Assembly: GCA_021781475.1 (NCBI GenBank)
Contig: JAJXWT010000008.1
Span: 1-37,374, forward strand
DNA: 37,374 bases
Direction of reading: 5' to 3'
DNA from: a bacterium
GTDB taxonomy: Bacteria > Patescibacteriota > Saccharimonadia > Saccharimonadales > Saccharimonadaceae
Position numbers and translations under genes: made by a program. Shown in pieces: positions 1 to 9,380 of the stretch (within the stretch, counting starts at the first letter, position 1; each line of letters begins with the position of its first letter). The notes under the pieces are model-generated. The model was not told where the DNA came from and ran no database searches. It worked only from the letters and a program-made list of their open reading frames with translations.

Positions 1-585
1 CAGGAAGAAATCGACAACCAGGTGCAGTCGTTTGAGAGGAAGTACTCTGCCAACCCATCCAACCGACTAACTAATGCTCAGGCAGATTTAAGTGAAGCTA
101 TTAAAAGTGGCGATACCGTAAAAGCACGCGCCGCATTCCGCATACTCAGTACATCCGGGGGCGCTGGCATTAGTAAGGCCCGTGAGGCGATTGCTGGTGC
201 GCAAGGTAGTCGCAAGATTAGCGACCTATCTAACGAGGAGCAGAATGTCATGAATGCGCTGAAGAGCGACGTGAACAGCGCGGGGGTTAAATCGAAAGAC
301 AATGTGTTTGCAAGCTGGGCCTACCAAGACAAAACAATGGAAGAGATATCGAAAGATACTAGCACCTATGACAAGCTTAGCGACGCCGAGTTTGCAACAC
401 AAAGCGCGGACAATATTAAAGCAGCCCATACTAGCGGCATACTGACACAAGCTAGGGTCGACGCTCTACGTTCCGGGACGAGCTGGACACAAATGTCAGA
501 AGAGAATAGGAAATACCTCAACGCTAATTTTCCAGTGGCACCCGCACAACAACAACCAGCGCAACAACCGCCACAGACACCATAA
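1..585 (+). CDS. C-terminal part of a hypothetical protein upstream of prgI (5'-truncated by window; frame open from base 1), Ala/Gln/Pro-rich C-terminus; possibly a T4SS component
   Basis: Frame 1 is open from base 1 to TAA at 583-585; tail PAPAQQQPAQQPPQTP; directly upstream of PrgI/VirB4 genes on the same strand. Confidence 0.6.
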   Translation, partial: QEEIDNQVQSFERKYSANPSNRLTNAQADLSEAIKSGDTVKARAAFRILSTSGGAGISKAREAIAGAQGSRKISDLSNEEQNVMNALKSDVNSAGVKSKDNVFASWAYQDKTMEEISKDTSTYDKLSDAEFATQSADNIKAAHTSGILTQARVDALRSGTSWTQMSEENRKYLNANFPVAPAQQQPAQQPPQTP

Positions 586-618
586 ACCAAAACGCTCATG
601 TAAACTGGCATTATCGTT

Positions 619-624
619 TATAAT
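619..624 (+). promoter_or_regulatory. putative -10 element (TATAAT) of the prgI operon
   Basis: TATAAT at 619-624, 11 nt before ATG at 636. Confidence 0.5.
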
Positions 625-635
625 AACTTACAGCC

Positions 636-1703
636 ATGGCAACCTATAAAGTAGCACAAGATGTTGAGGCCGACGACCACTTGCTGGGGCCGTTTACGGC
701 GCGCCAGTTTATTTACCTGATTATTGTGTCGATGGCCGGGCTTTTGGCGTTCTTTTTGGGCAAACTATTTGTGCCGCTTGCAATTATTCCGCTGCCCGTA
801 ATTTTGTTCTTTGGTGTGCTTGCACTGCCACTGCGCAAAGATCAACCCATGGAGGTGTACTTTGCGGCCTTAATTTCGTTTTACCTAAAACCCCGGCGGC
901 GGCTATGGGAGCCCGATGGCCTTACGTCGCTGATTGAAATTATCGCACCGCAAGCAATTGAACAGCAGCGTGTAAAAAGCTTTAGTGGCAGTGAGGCCGA
1001 GAGTCGCCTTGGCTACCTCGCAAGCATTGTTGACACCGAAGGCTGGGCCATCCGCCACGCCGCGGGCGCGCAAGACACTAACACTAGTATGATTAGCGAT
1101 GTGTATAACGACGCCGTGGCAACCGAAGATCTGCTCGACACCAGCAGTAGTGTTGCTCAGGATTTTGACGCGAAACTCTCGGCCGCGACCGAACGACACC
1201 GCAAAGAAATTATGGACCGCATGCGGAACCCAGGTGACTACAGCGTGCCTGGTACACAGGTAACAACCGCCGTGGCCGCCGCACCGCAGCCAGCGGCACC
1301 AAACTATAGTTACCAAGCCCCCGTGCAGGCGCCCGCTGCCGCCAGTGCGCCCCAGCAATACATGACCCAACCGATCGCACCGCAACCACAGGTACAAACA
1401 CAGCCATCGGACCTCCACTTTAACCCGTACCCAACAATCCACCAGACAATAATTCAACCGCTCGCTCCCGCGCCAAGCGCAGCAGCTACCCCGCAGGCGC
1501 CACCCATGGCCGCTACACCCGCACCAGTCCAGCCAACGCCACCAGTTGCAAACCCCGCTGAAAGCACTAGCGAAACTGCGCCATCACCTGATATAATGAG
1601 GCTTGTAAATAATTCCGATTTATCCGTAGAAACCATTGCGCGTGAAGCGCACAGGCTCAAGGGTAAGGACGACAGCGACGAGGTTGTCATATCCTTACGG
1701 TAG
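636..1703 (+). CDS. PrgI-family T4SS-associated membrane protein with long Pro/Gln/Ala-rich C-terminal region
   Basis: N-terminus MATYKVAQDVEADDHLLGPFTARQFIYLIIVSMAGLLAFFLGK...LPLRKDQPMEVYFAALISFYLKPRRRLWEPDG fits the PrgI family (two TM segments, short loop), followed by a low-complexity region. Confidence 0.85.
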   Translation: MATYKVAQDVEADDHLLGPFTARQFIYLIIVSMAGLLAFFLGKLFVPLAIIPLPVILFFGVLALPLRKDQPMEVYFAALISFYLKPRRRLWEPDGLTSLIEIIAPQAIEQQRVKSFSGSEAESRLGYLASIVDTEGWAIRHAAGAQDTNTSMISDVYNDAVATEDLLDTSSSVAQDFDAKLSAATERHRKEIMDRMRNPGDYSVPGTQVTTAVAAAPQPAAPNYSYQAPVQAPAAASAPQQYMTQPIAPQPQVQTQPSDLHFNPYPTIHQTIIQPLAPAPSAAATPQAPPMAATPAPVQPTPPVANPAESTSETAPSPDIMRLVNNSDLSVETIAREAHRLKGKDDSDEVVISLR

Positions 1704-1736
1704 GGGATAGGTAAGTCGGCATAAGGAGTGTGGGGA

Positions 1737-2594
1737 GTGCCGCCAAACAATCAAACGCAAAACCCGGGAATGCAACCTGCCCAGCCCAATCAGTTTAATG
1801 GGCAATTTATGGCTACGCCCCAACAGGCCCCCACAGCCACCCCGCAACCCGCGCAACAAAACCAAACTGCGCCAACGCCAGCTGCCCCGCGCGCCGCAAG
1901 CACACAAAATAGCTTGTTGTTCAGTGAAATTCGCGAAAACATGGTGATTATGCGCGATGGCACATTCCGTGCGGTGATTGCCTGTAAATCGATTAACTTT
2001 GACCTTATGAGTAACCGTGAACGCGAGGGTATTGAACTCAGTTACCAGAACTTTTTAAACGCCCTGTATTTTCCGGTGCAGATATTGGTGCGTTCACAGC
2101 GTGTTGACATTGGTCCGTATATCGACAAGCTAGTGGACCTCCGCCGGGCACAAGACAACATGTTACTTGGCGTACTAATGGACGATTACATTAATTTTAT
2201 TGACGTCTTAAGCCAAGAAGCAAATATTATGGATAAAAGTTTTTTTGTTGTAGTGCCGTATTTTCCAGCTGGTGACATTACTAACGTTGTCGAGCGGGGC
2301 AAGGGCTTTTTGAGCAGCTTTTTCCCAAAACAGGCGGTGTCTGTCACAAAAATTGACAAAGCAACCTACGACAAGGCAAAAGATGAAATCCGCAACCGCG
2401 TTGACGCCGTAGTGAATGGCCTGTCACAAGTTGGGGTCCATGCTGTGCAGCTTACCACCAAAGAGGTTGGCGAACTGTATTATAACGTGTATAACCCCGA
2501 CACTGCCGTGCGCGAACCGCTTGGTGATTTTAGTAACGCCACCAATATGTACGTACAAAAAGGCACGCTAAAACCGGAGACACAAAATGGCTAA
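1737..2594 (+). CDS. TraC/VirB4 N-terminal-domain-like protein without ATPase domain
   Basis: ORF track starts at GTG 1728, but SD-like AAGGAG (1723-1728) suggests in-frame GTG 1737. Core NSLLFSEIRENMVIMRDGTFRAVIACKSINFDLMS...; no Walker A; overlaps the VirB4 CDS by 8 nt. Confidence 0.7.
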   Translation: MPPNNQTQNPGMQPAQPNQFNGQFMATPQQAPTATPQPAQQNQTAPTPAAPRAASTQNSLLFSEIRENMVIMRDGTFRAVIACKSINFDLMSNREREGIELSYQNFLNALYFPVQILVRSQRVDIGPYIDKLVDLRRAQDNMLLGVLMDDYINFIDVLSQEANIMDKSFFVVVPYFPAGDITNVVERGKGFLSSFFPKQAVSVTKIDKATYDKAKDEIRNRVDAVVNGLSQVGVHAVQLTTKEVGELYYNVYNPDTAVREPLGDFSNATNMYVQKGTLKPETQNG

Positions 2595-4422
2595 AAAGCC
2601 CGACCCAATGCAAATTGCCGCCGAACAACGCGAGCGCGAGCAAACCGAAGTCGAACAGGCATTTTTAAAGGGAATGAACACCCTGCGGGATACGATTGCG
2701 CCAAGCAGCCTTGAAATCCACAGTAGTTACTTTCGACTTGGCACCAAGTACGGGCGCACCATGTACGTGTATGGCTACCCGCGCGAGTTATATACCGGAT
2801 GGCTCAGTAGCCTGATTAACATTGACCAGGTGATCGATATTAGCATTCTTGCGTACCCAGTCGATACCCAAGTTGTATTAAACAACCTGCGTAAAAAGGT
2901 CACCCAACTAGAGGCCGACATGCAAATTAATAGCGAAAAAGGCCGCGTGCGTGACCCGGGCCGCGAAGCCGCCCTACAAGACGCCGAAGAACTGCGCGAC
3001 CAGCTACAAGTGGGTGCCGAGCGCTTTTTCCGGTTTGGCCTGTACGTCACCGTGTATGGCGACAGCCTGGACGAACTCAATTTTGTGCAGCATGCTATTG
3101 AAACGATTTTCGGCCAACAGCTAATTTACAGTAAAACCGCCAGCAGCCAGCAAGAACAGGGCCTTAATAGCACTGTGCCGCAAATGAGCGACCAGCTGCA
3201 AATTCGGCGCAACATGAACACTGGCGCCATTAGCACGAGTTTTCCGTTTACGAGCGCCGACCTCACCCAAGACGGTGGCATTTTATACGGCATTAATATG
3301 CACAATAACGGCCTGGTGATATTCGATCGGTTTAGCCTAGAAAACGCGAACATGGTGGTATTTGCAAAATCTGGTGCCGGTAAATCGTTCGCCGTTAAGT
3401 TAGAAGCTTTGCGGAGTATGATGATGGGCAGCGATATTTTGATTATCGACCCTGAAAACGAGTACCAAAAGCTATGCGACGCCGTGGGTGGCAGTTATAT
3501 TCGCCTGAGCCTGAGCAGCGATACCCGCATTAACCCCTTTGACCTGCCAAAGGTGATCGACAAAGAAGATGCCGATGACGCCCTGCGCGCCAACCTCATT
3601 ACCCTACATGGGCTCCTTCGGCTTATGCTAGGTGGGACGCAGCTTGGCGGCCAAGGCCAGCCACTATCAGCCTTAACCCCTGCCGAAGAAGCCGACCTTG
3701 ACCAAGCCTTAATCGATACCTATGCCCGGGCGGGTATTACCAGCGACCCGCTTACCCACAGCTCAACGCCGCCAACTATTAACGAGCTGTATGACACGCT
3801 TTTGCATATGGGTAACACCGGCCCCCAGCTTGCACAGCGCCTCCGTAAATACACTAGTGGTACGTTTGCCGGTATTTTTAGCCAACAAAGCAATATCGAT
3901 ATTAATAACACTATGGTGGTATTTAACATCCGCGACCTCGAAGATGAACTGCGGCCGGTGGCAATGTATATTGTGCTGAACCATATCTGGAACATTACCC
4001 GTAGCGAGCAAAAAAAGCGCATGCTGATTGTCGATGAAGCCTGGGAACTCATGAAATACGACGACAGCGCAAACTTTATGTTTAGCCTGGCTAAGCGTGC
4101 CCGTAAATACGCCCTTGGGCTCACTACAATCACCCAAGATGTCGAAGATTTTATGGGCAGCCGCATGGGCCGCGCCATTGTTGCAAACTCAAGCATGCAG
4201 CTCCTTTTAAAGCAGTCGCCCAGCGCCGTGGATGTATTAGGCGATGTATTTAAGCTCACCGAAGAAGAGCGCAAGCGCTTAACGAACTTTCCTGTGGGGC
4301 AGGGGCTCTTTTTTGCCGGCCAAAACCACGTACATATTCAAGTTATTGCCAGCCAAACTGAAACAGGGTTAATCACTACAACGCCAACCGTAGCGGTACA
4401 GTCGCAGCAACAAGGCCAGTAA
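2587..4422 (+). CDS. virB4: VirB4/TraC-family conjugation ATPase
   Basis: Walker A VVFAKSGAGKSFAVKLEAL, Walker B KRMLIVDEAWELM, VirB4-typical TTITQDVEDFMGSRMGRAIVANSSMQLLLKQ. Confidence 0.93.
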   Translation: MAKKPDPMQIAAEQREREQTEVEQAFLKGMNTLRDTIAPSSLEIHSSYFRLGTKYGRTMYVYGYPRELYTGWLSSLINIDQVIDISILAYPVDTQVVLNNLRKKVTQLEADMQINSEKGRVRDPGREAALQDAEELRDQLQVGAERFFRFGLYVTVYGDSLDELNFVQHAIETIFGQQLIYSKTASSQQEQGLNSTVPQMSDQLQIRRNMNTGAISTSFPFTSADLTQDGGILYGINMHNNGLVIFDRFSLENANMVVFAKSGAGKSFAVKLEALRSMMMGSDILIIDPENEYQKLCDAVGGSYIRLSLSSDTRINPFDLPKVIDKEDADDALRANLITLHGLLRLMLGGTQLGGQGQPLSALTPAEEADLDQALIDTYARAGITSDPLTHSSTPPTINELYDTLLHMGNTGPQLAQRLRKYTSGTFAGIFSQQSNIDINNTMVVFNIRDLEDELRPVAMYIVLNHIWNITRSEQKKRMLIVDEAWELMKYDDSANFMFSLAKRARKYALGLTTITQDVEDFMGSRMGRAIVANSSMQLLLKQSPSAVDVLGDVFKLTEEERKRLTNFPVGQGLFFAGQNHVHIQVIASQTETGLITTTPTVAVQSQQQGQ

Positions 4423-4425
4423 CCC

Positions 4426-7218
4426 ATGGACAACCGCCAACGAAATTACGAACCAGATATTGAACCGGAAACCCGGCCCAATTTACGAGCTCTCCCAGGT
4501 AGGGGTGAGTCTACGCCGGAACGTGGAAATTTGAATGTGGTGAACGACACCTCAAGCGACCTTAAAAACAGGGAGTCTACCGCTCAAGGCTTGCACGCTC
4601 TCCCAGGTGGGGGTGAGTCTACGCCGGAACGTGGAAATTTGAATGTGGTGCGCGCTGGTGAAGCAACGCCGTTCACAAGCAATGTCACCGCACCATCGGT
4701 CGGCGCGGCAGCCGCTACAAATGCAGTCAAAAAACTCCCCTTTATAAAAAAGGCCGGGCCAGTCGGCGGGATTATTGCCTCACTACTTGGCGTATTTATA
4801 TGGTCAGCCTTGTTTTCACCAGCTGTCTTACTGGTTAACCTCAAAGAAACCCTAGTCGGCAAGTTTGATACCCAACAGATAAGCGCCAATACGCGGATGG
4901 AAAAGGTGATGAAAAACAAGCTCGTCAGCTTTTTTGGCAAAGCCGCTTGTAATGTCGCCGAATATACGTGCCGCATATCAACGCCTTCGAATTATATGTT
5001 AAAGCGCATGAATGCAAACGGCATCGAAGCCCTTGATGCAAGCGGCAACCCCATTGCTATCACAACAGACGCGTACCCAAAAGAGGTGCCAGCGCAATAC
5101 CGATTTACGGCATCGGACGGTGGAGTAAAAACCTTCCCCGCGGATCAAGTCCCCACAGAATTTAAAAATAATGCAAGCTTTCGGGCAGCATTTCACGATA
5201 GCTGGAATCCCAAAACTGCCTTTTACGACAAGGCCGACACTGCGTTCAAGCAAATAATGGCGAAATTTGGGTTTGGAAAATCCGATGTTGTCGCGAACGC
5301 CACTGACACCACGACCGCAAAGGAGGAAATTAACGCCGACGTCACGGGGGAGGATGTTGGGGCAAAAGCAGCGACACAAGAGGGCGCAGCGGCCGAAGAA
5401 AGCTTCATAAAAAAGCTTTTTAATGGCACAGTCAGCGATATATTCGATAAAATTGCTCAGTCCACCAAAACAAGCGGCGTGGTTGGGCTCGTTGCGGGTG
5501 GCGTATGTATTGCGGGTGACATACCAGGGCTGGTCGCTACCACCGCTCGGACATATCAAATGGCGCAAATTATAAAACTCGCCATGGTATACCTCGTTGT
5601 TGCCGATGCGATAAAAGCTGGGAACGCCACCCCCGCTGAAGTGGGGGCGCTTGGTGGTATGCTCACCGCTGTCTTAAAAGACAGTAAGGGGAACATTGTG
5701 AGTAATGCTGCAACCGACTCGCAAGGGATGAAGTATGCGTTTGGGTTCCTAAAAGGCGGAAGCACAAAGACAAGTGTAGCGAGCCATAGCCTGTCGTATT
5801 TCCAGCCAGGTGGTAATGTTGTAAAAGCGCTCGGCCCGGTATTAAAGGTGACCCAGAGCAGCGTCGCAAAGGATGCGTGTGCGGTGGCAACAAGCCCTGT
5901 AACTGGCGCGGCACTCGACACAGTCGCCGTGGGGGGGTCGGAATTCCTTGGCATAACACTGGCGATTCAAGGTGCGAACATTGCCCTTGGCTATGCCCTT
6001 GGGTGGGCAATCGGAAAAATTATGCCCCCAATTATTAACTTGGCTGTTTCGGCCATACCTGTTCAGTCAATTATGAAATACTTTATGGGTGACTTTACCC
6101 AGAACCTTGATTCAGAAAGCACTGGGAATGCCTACGCCAGTGGCGCGGCCAATATGATGGCCCTGACCGCAAACGCTGGCGGTAACATGCCAATGACCGT
6201 CAACCAAGCCGTGGCCTACGCTGACCTCGGGCATCAACAAGAGCTCGCCTATGCCCAAGAGGACCGCTTAACCCACAGTCCGTTTGATGTGACTGATCAA
6301 AACACATTCCTTGGCAGTATTGTTGCGCAGCTCGTCCCGTATTATTCAAAAGTTAGCTCGCTGACTGATGTATTTTCTACTGTTGGGAGTGTCTTTACCG
6401 GCTCCCTTAGTAACGCAATGCGCATGTCAGTGGCTGGCGCCTCAAGTGTATCGGCCGGTGACTTCTTTGGCTGTAACGACCCGAACCTCACAAAAGGCAA
6501 TCTGGCAGTTGGGCCTTTTTGCAACGTGTATTATGGTATTCCAACCCAATACCTTGGCAAGAGCCCAGACGATGTATTAAATGATTTAAGCGGCCAAATC
6601 GATCCACAAACCGGTGACCCACTACCAAAATCAGACCTTGCCGCCTGGACCACACTCTGCACTGATGGCTCCGACACACAGGCGAGTAACTGTAAAATTA
6701 CTACTCCACAAGAAGCGGATTACGCCCTATACACCGTTGACCACCGCATACAGGTGAGTATGGATGGCCAAGGGACTGCGAATACCGGCGGCTCGGCAAC
6801 TACCGCTAGCACTGGCAGCCCGCAAAATGGCGCCATGATTGGTGACGTGGGCAAGCAATACCTATCGTGTGCCGCCTGGATTGATCAATTTGTGCTGCCA
6901 ACCTACTTTGGTATACAAAACCCTGGTGGTAATGGTAAAGATGCGGTGCCAAACCTTGGTAAAATGGGCTATACCGTCAACCATACCCCCGCTGTGCACG
7001 CAATTGTGTCGTGGCCAGCCGGCGGGGTGGCAGGGAGCCCGGCCGACGGTACGTATGGTCACGTGGCAATCGTATACCGAGTCAACGCCGACGGGTCGAT
7101 CGAAGTCGAAGAACACAACTACACCTACCCGAACAAATACGATACCCGCCATATTGATGCTAGCGCTGCGAGCCTGTTAATGTATGCGCATACAGAAAGT
7201 AAGTTTAAGGCACCATAA
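4426..7218 (+). CDS. Large multi-pass membrane protein (VirB6/TrbL-like position) with C-terminal CHAP-domain amidase/endopeptidase
   Basis: Hydrophobic segments (e.g. GPVGGIIASLLGVFIWSALFSPAVLLV); C-terminus has a CHAP-like Cys/His pair (LSCAAWIDQF ... YGHVAIVYRVNADGSIEVEEHNY). Confidence 0.75.
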   Translation: MDNRQRNYEPDIEPETRPNLRALPGRGESTPERGNLNVVNDTSSDLKNRESTAQGLHALPGGGESTPERGNLNVVRAGEATPFTSNVTAPSVGAAAATNAVKKLPFIKKAGPVGGIIASLLGVFIWSALFSPAVLLVNLKETLVGKFDTQQISANTRMEKVMKNKLVSFFGKAACNVAEYTCRISTPSNYMLKRMNANGIEALDASGNPIAITTDAYPKEVPAQYRFTASDGGVKTFPADQVPTEFKNNASFRAAFHDSWNPKTAFYDKADTAFKQIMAKFGFGKSDVVANATDTTTAKEEINADVTGEDVGAKAATQEGAAAEESFIKKLFNGTVSDIFDKIAQSTKTSGVVGLVAGGVCIAGDIPGLVATTARTYQMAQIIKLAMVYLVVADAIKAGNATPAEVGALGGMLTAVLKDSKGNIVSNAATDSQGMKYAFGFLKGGSTKTSVASHSLSYFQPGGNVVKALGPVLKVTQSSVAKDACAVATSPVTGAALDTVAVGGSEFLGITLAIQGANIALGYALGWAIGKIMPPIINLAVSAIPVQSIMKYFMGDFTQNLDSESTGNAYASGAANMMALTANAGGNMPMTVNQAVAYADLGHQQELAYAQEDRLTHSPFDVTDQNTFLGSIVAQLVPYYSKVSSLTDVFSTVGSVFTGSLSNAMRMSVAGASSVSAGDFFGCNDPNLTKGNLAVGPFCNVYYGIPTQYLGKSPDDVLNDLSGQIDPQTGDPLPKSDLAAWTTLCTDGSDTQASNCKITTPQEADYALYTVDHRIQVSMDGQGTANTGGSATTASTGSPQNGAMIGDVGKQYLSCAAWIDQFVLPTYFGIQNPGGNGKDAVPNLGKMGYTVNHTPAVHAIVSWPAGGVAGSPADGTYGHVAIVYRVNADGSIEVEEHNYTYPNKYDTRHIDASAASLLMYAHTESKFKAP
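4489..4542 (+). repeat. 54-bp direct repeat, copy 1 (in-frame)
   Basis: GCTCTCCCAGGTAGGGGTGAGTCTACGCCGGAACGTGGAAATTTGAATGTGGTG; recurs at 4597-4650 with one mismatch. Confidence 0.95.
4597..4650 (+). repeat. 54-bp direct repeat, copy 2 (in-frame, offset 108 bp)
   Basis: Identical to 4489-4542 except A->G (GGTAGGGG vs GGTGGGGG). Confidence 0.95.
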
Positions 7219-7222
7219 AACC

Positions 7223-7684
7223 ATGGCCACACGTACAAAAATCGCTATCGGTGTACTGGTCAGCCTGTTACTTATTGGCGCCGGGTGGACTATATGGAGC
7301 GCGTTACACACAAGCAAAACATCGCCCGTAACTACCAAAAATACGCAAGCGACGTATACAAGCCTTGATTTTTATAGTGCTGATATTCCGTTTCAAACCC
7401 GTAGTGCTATCGAGCAATGGCTTACTGCAAACAGTGGTGTGAGTGGCTTAAATAATACCACTGTAACCGTACGAAAAGGTACCTATACAAAAACCTTTAG
7501 CCCTGACGGGTCGCTCTATACGGTACGTTTTTTGGTCGACTTAACCGGCACGCCACATGTCACGTACGCTATACACGTTGATTTAAGCCCCGCTAATCAC
7601 TACGCACCGCTAATTGTGACATGCCCGCCCGCGAGTGAACAAATTGGCAACCCAGCCGACTGTAAGGGGATGACACAGATATGA
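7223..7684 (+). CDS. Membrane-anchored hypothetical protein
   Basis: ORF starts at 7184 but in-frame ATG 7223 avoids overlap with the CHAP gene; N-terminal TM IAIGVLVSLLLIGAGWTIWSAL. Confidence 0.65.
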   Translation: MATRTKIAIGVLVSLLLIGAGWTIWSALHTSKTSPVTTKNTQATYTSLDFYSADIPFQTRSAIEQWLTANSGVSGLNNTTVTVRKGTYTKTFSPDGSLYTVRFLVDLTGTPHVTYAIHVDLSPANHYAPLIVTCPPASEQIGNPADCKGMTQI

Positions 7685-8097
7685 TTCACAGCCGGCGCAT
7701 TATCACTGTTATCGCAATCGTACTCCTTGCCACTGTTATAGGTGTGGTTGGTATTGGCTACGCCTACAATGCGCAGCACGCGACCACCACCACAACCCCA
7801 GTACGCACGGCCGCTGACTATTCGGCACTCTTTACAAAAAAATACCCTTCACTCGTTGGGAGCGATGGGAACCCGATCTTTACAATTGGCGCTGTTAAAA
7901 AATTAGCCGATAATTGGTATAGCGTGACGATTATCAGTAAACAAAATAATGATACACTGCGGGCATTGGTTCTTGATTCGACGCAAAGCACCGATGGTAT
8001 GTCGATTGTACTAGGACCGAGCGTCGCGTTTAACCAGGCAGACGTTCCGAGTGATGTATTCTTGCCAGAAACCGTGTACCAGGAGTTTATTCAGTGA
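7681..8097 (+). CDS. Membrane-anchored hypothetical protein
   Basis: N-terminal TM IITVIAIVLLATVIGVVGIGYAY; ATGA 4-bp overlap with the preceding gene. Confidence 0.65.
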   Translation: MIHSRRIITVIAIVLLATVIGVVGIGYAYNAQHATTTTTPVRTAADYSALFTKKYPSLVGSDGNPIFTIGAVKKLADNWYSVTIISKQNNDTLRALVLDSTQSTDGMSIVLGPSVAFNQADVPSDVFLPETVYQEFIQ

Positions 8098-9380
8098 AAC
8101 GCCTTATAACCACGCTTGTGGTGGTGCCACTACTGGTGTGTATTACACTCGTACAGCCTGCCTATGCAGCAGAAGTAATTGACCCGATGAGCAATGATAT
8201 TATGTTTTACGATCCAACAAGTACCGCCTGTAGTACCACACAAAGCACGCTCAGCGCTGGGCTATTAACCACCGACCTAAAAACGCGTGAACGGACAATT
8301 TTACAATTCTTTACCGGCAAGGGCCTTACCTTAGCCCAAGCATCAGGTTTTGTTGGCAACATGATGCAGGAATCAACCCTTCGGTCAGACATCATACAGG
8401 GTGGCTCAACAGTGTCAAGCAGTTACACTCCTGTTGCTGGGGTAGGTTTTGGCTTAGTCCAATGGACTACAGCTGCAAGACAAGCAGCGCTCGAAAAACT
8501 TGCACAATCTAGCAATCGACCAATTACTGATATGGGGCTGCAACTCGACTATGTATGGCAAGAACTGACCGGACCATATAAAGCAACTCTACAAACCTTA
8601 CTCGCGTACCCCAATGTTACCCCAGTTGATGCCGCAATCATCGTTCACGGCAATACACCGCTTACTAGTAGCGACCCTCGCTTTGCTATCGCACCAACCC
8701 TTGGCTACGAAGCGTCGGGCGATACCGCACAGACGGTGATTGATGTGCGCGGTGGGGTAGCGCAAACGGCTTACGATACCTTTAAGGGCACAATTGCCGA
8801 CGGTACAGGCGTACAGGGGGCATTGAGCAGTAGCGTAACACCACTTAGCACCGGGAATACGTGCAGTGGTTCAAGTAGCGCCGTTGCCTCAACAACCTGT
8901 AGTGTCACGGCGCCAGTGCAAGGCTCCAGTAAATCAGCGAATGCAAATGAACTCACCCAAGCCCAACTCACTGCTATCTACGGAGACCCGACCCCAAGCG
9001 TGATGAAACCAAAAATGGTATCGGTAGACTTTTTAGGCCACAGTGTTATGGTCAACCCAAAGGTGGCGGGGTGTTTGACCGCAGTTGCGAATGAAATAAA
9101 AACCAATAATATTCAGTATACCGTCACCAGTATTGGTGGCTACCGCTACGATGCGGCGACCGGCATAGGACACGTTGGCCTTAGCAGCTACCATGATTAC
9201 GGGGCCGCTGTTGATATTAATGCCGCCGACAACGCGTATAATGGCACCACCCACACAATGCCACAGTCGTATGTTGATGCCTTTTACCACCATGGCTGGA
9301 CGTGGGGCGGGGACTGGACAAAGAACAAAGACTGGATGCATTTTGAATTTAATGGCATAGGGCCTGGAGGGGGCAATTAA
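8094..9380 (+). CDS. Secreted two-domain cell-wall hydrolase: phage-tail-lysozyme-like domain + M15 (VanY/D-Ala-D-Ala carboxypeptidase-like) domain
   Basis: Signal peptide MKRLITTLVVVPLLVCITLVQPAYA; lysozyme-like ILQFFTGKGLTLAQASGFVGNMMQESTLRSD...GFGLVQWTTAARQAAL; M15 motif SSYHDYGAAVDI ... WMHFEF. Confidence 0.83.
   Translation: MKRLITTLVVVPLLVCITLVQPAYAAEVIDPMSNDIMFYDPTSTACSTTQSTLSAGLLTTDLKTRERTILQFFTGKGLTLAQASGFVGNMMQESTLRSDIIQGGSTVSSSYTPVAGVGFGLVQWTTAARQAALEKLAQSSNRPITDMGLQLDYVWQELTGPYKATLQTLLAYPNVTPVDAAIIVHGNTPLTSSDPRFAIAPTLGYEASGDTAQTVIDVRGGVAQTAYDTFKGTIADGTGVQGALSSSVTPLSTGNTCSGSSSAVASTTCSVTAPVQGSSKSANANELTQAQLTAIYGDPTPSVMKPKMVSVDFLGHSVMVNPKVAGCLTAVANEIKTNNIQYTVTSIGGYRYDAATGIGHVGLSSYHDYGAAVDINAADNAYNGTTHTMPQSYVDAFYHHGWTWGGDWTKNKDWMHFEFNGIGPGGGN

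Noticed and set aside
903-1457. 184-aa minus-strand ORF inside prgI
   Set aside because: Cys/Trp/Arg-rich shadow ORF opposite the Pro/Gln/Ala-rich coding sequence.
3720-4274. 184-aa minus-strand ORF inside virB4
   Set aside because: Antisense to conserved Walker B region of VirB4; typical shadow ORF.
4999-5568. 189-aa minus-strand ORF inside the CHAP membrane protein gene
   Set aside because: Antisense, no recognisable domain, no SD or promoter.
5631-5648. GC-rich hairpin CCCCCGC-TGAA-GTGGGGG as a possible terminator
   Set aside because: Inside a continuous coding frame with no T-tract; likely codon coincidence.
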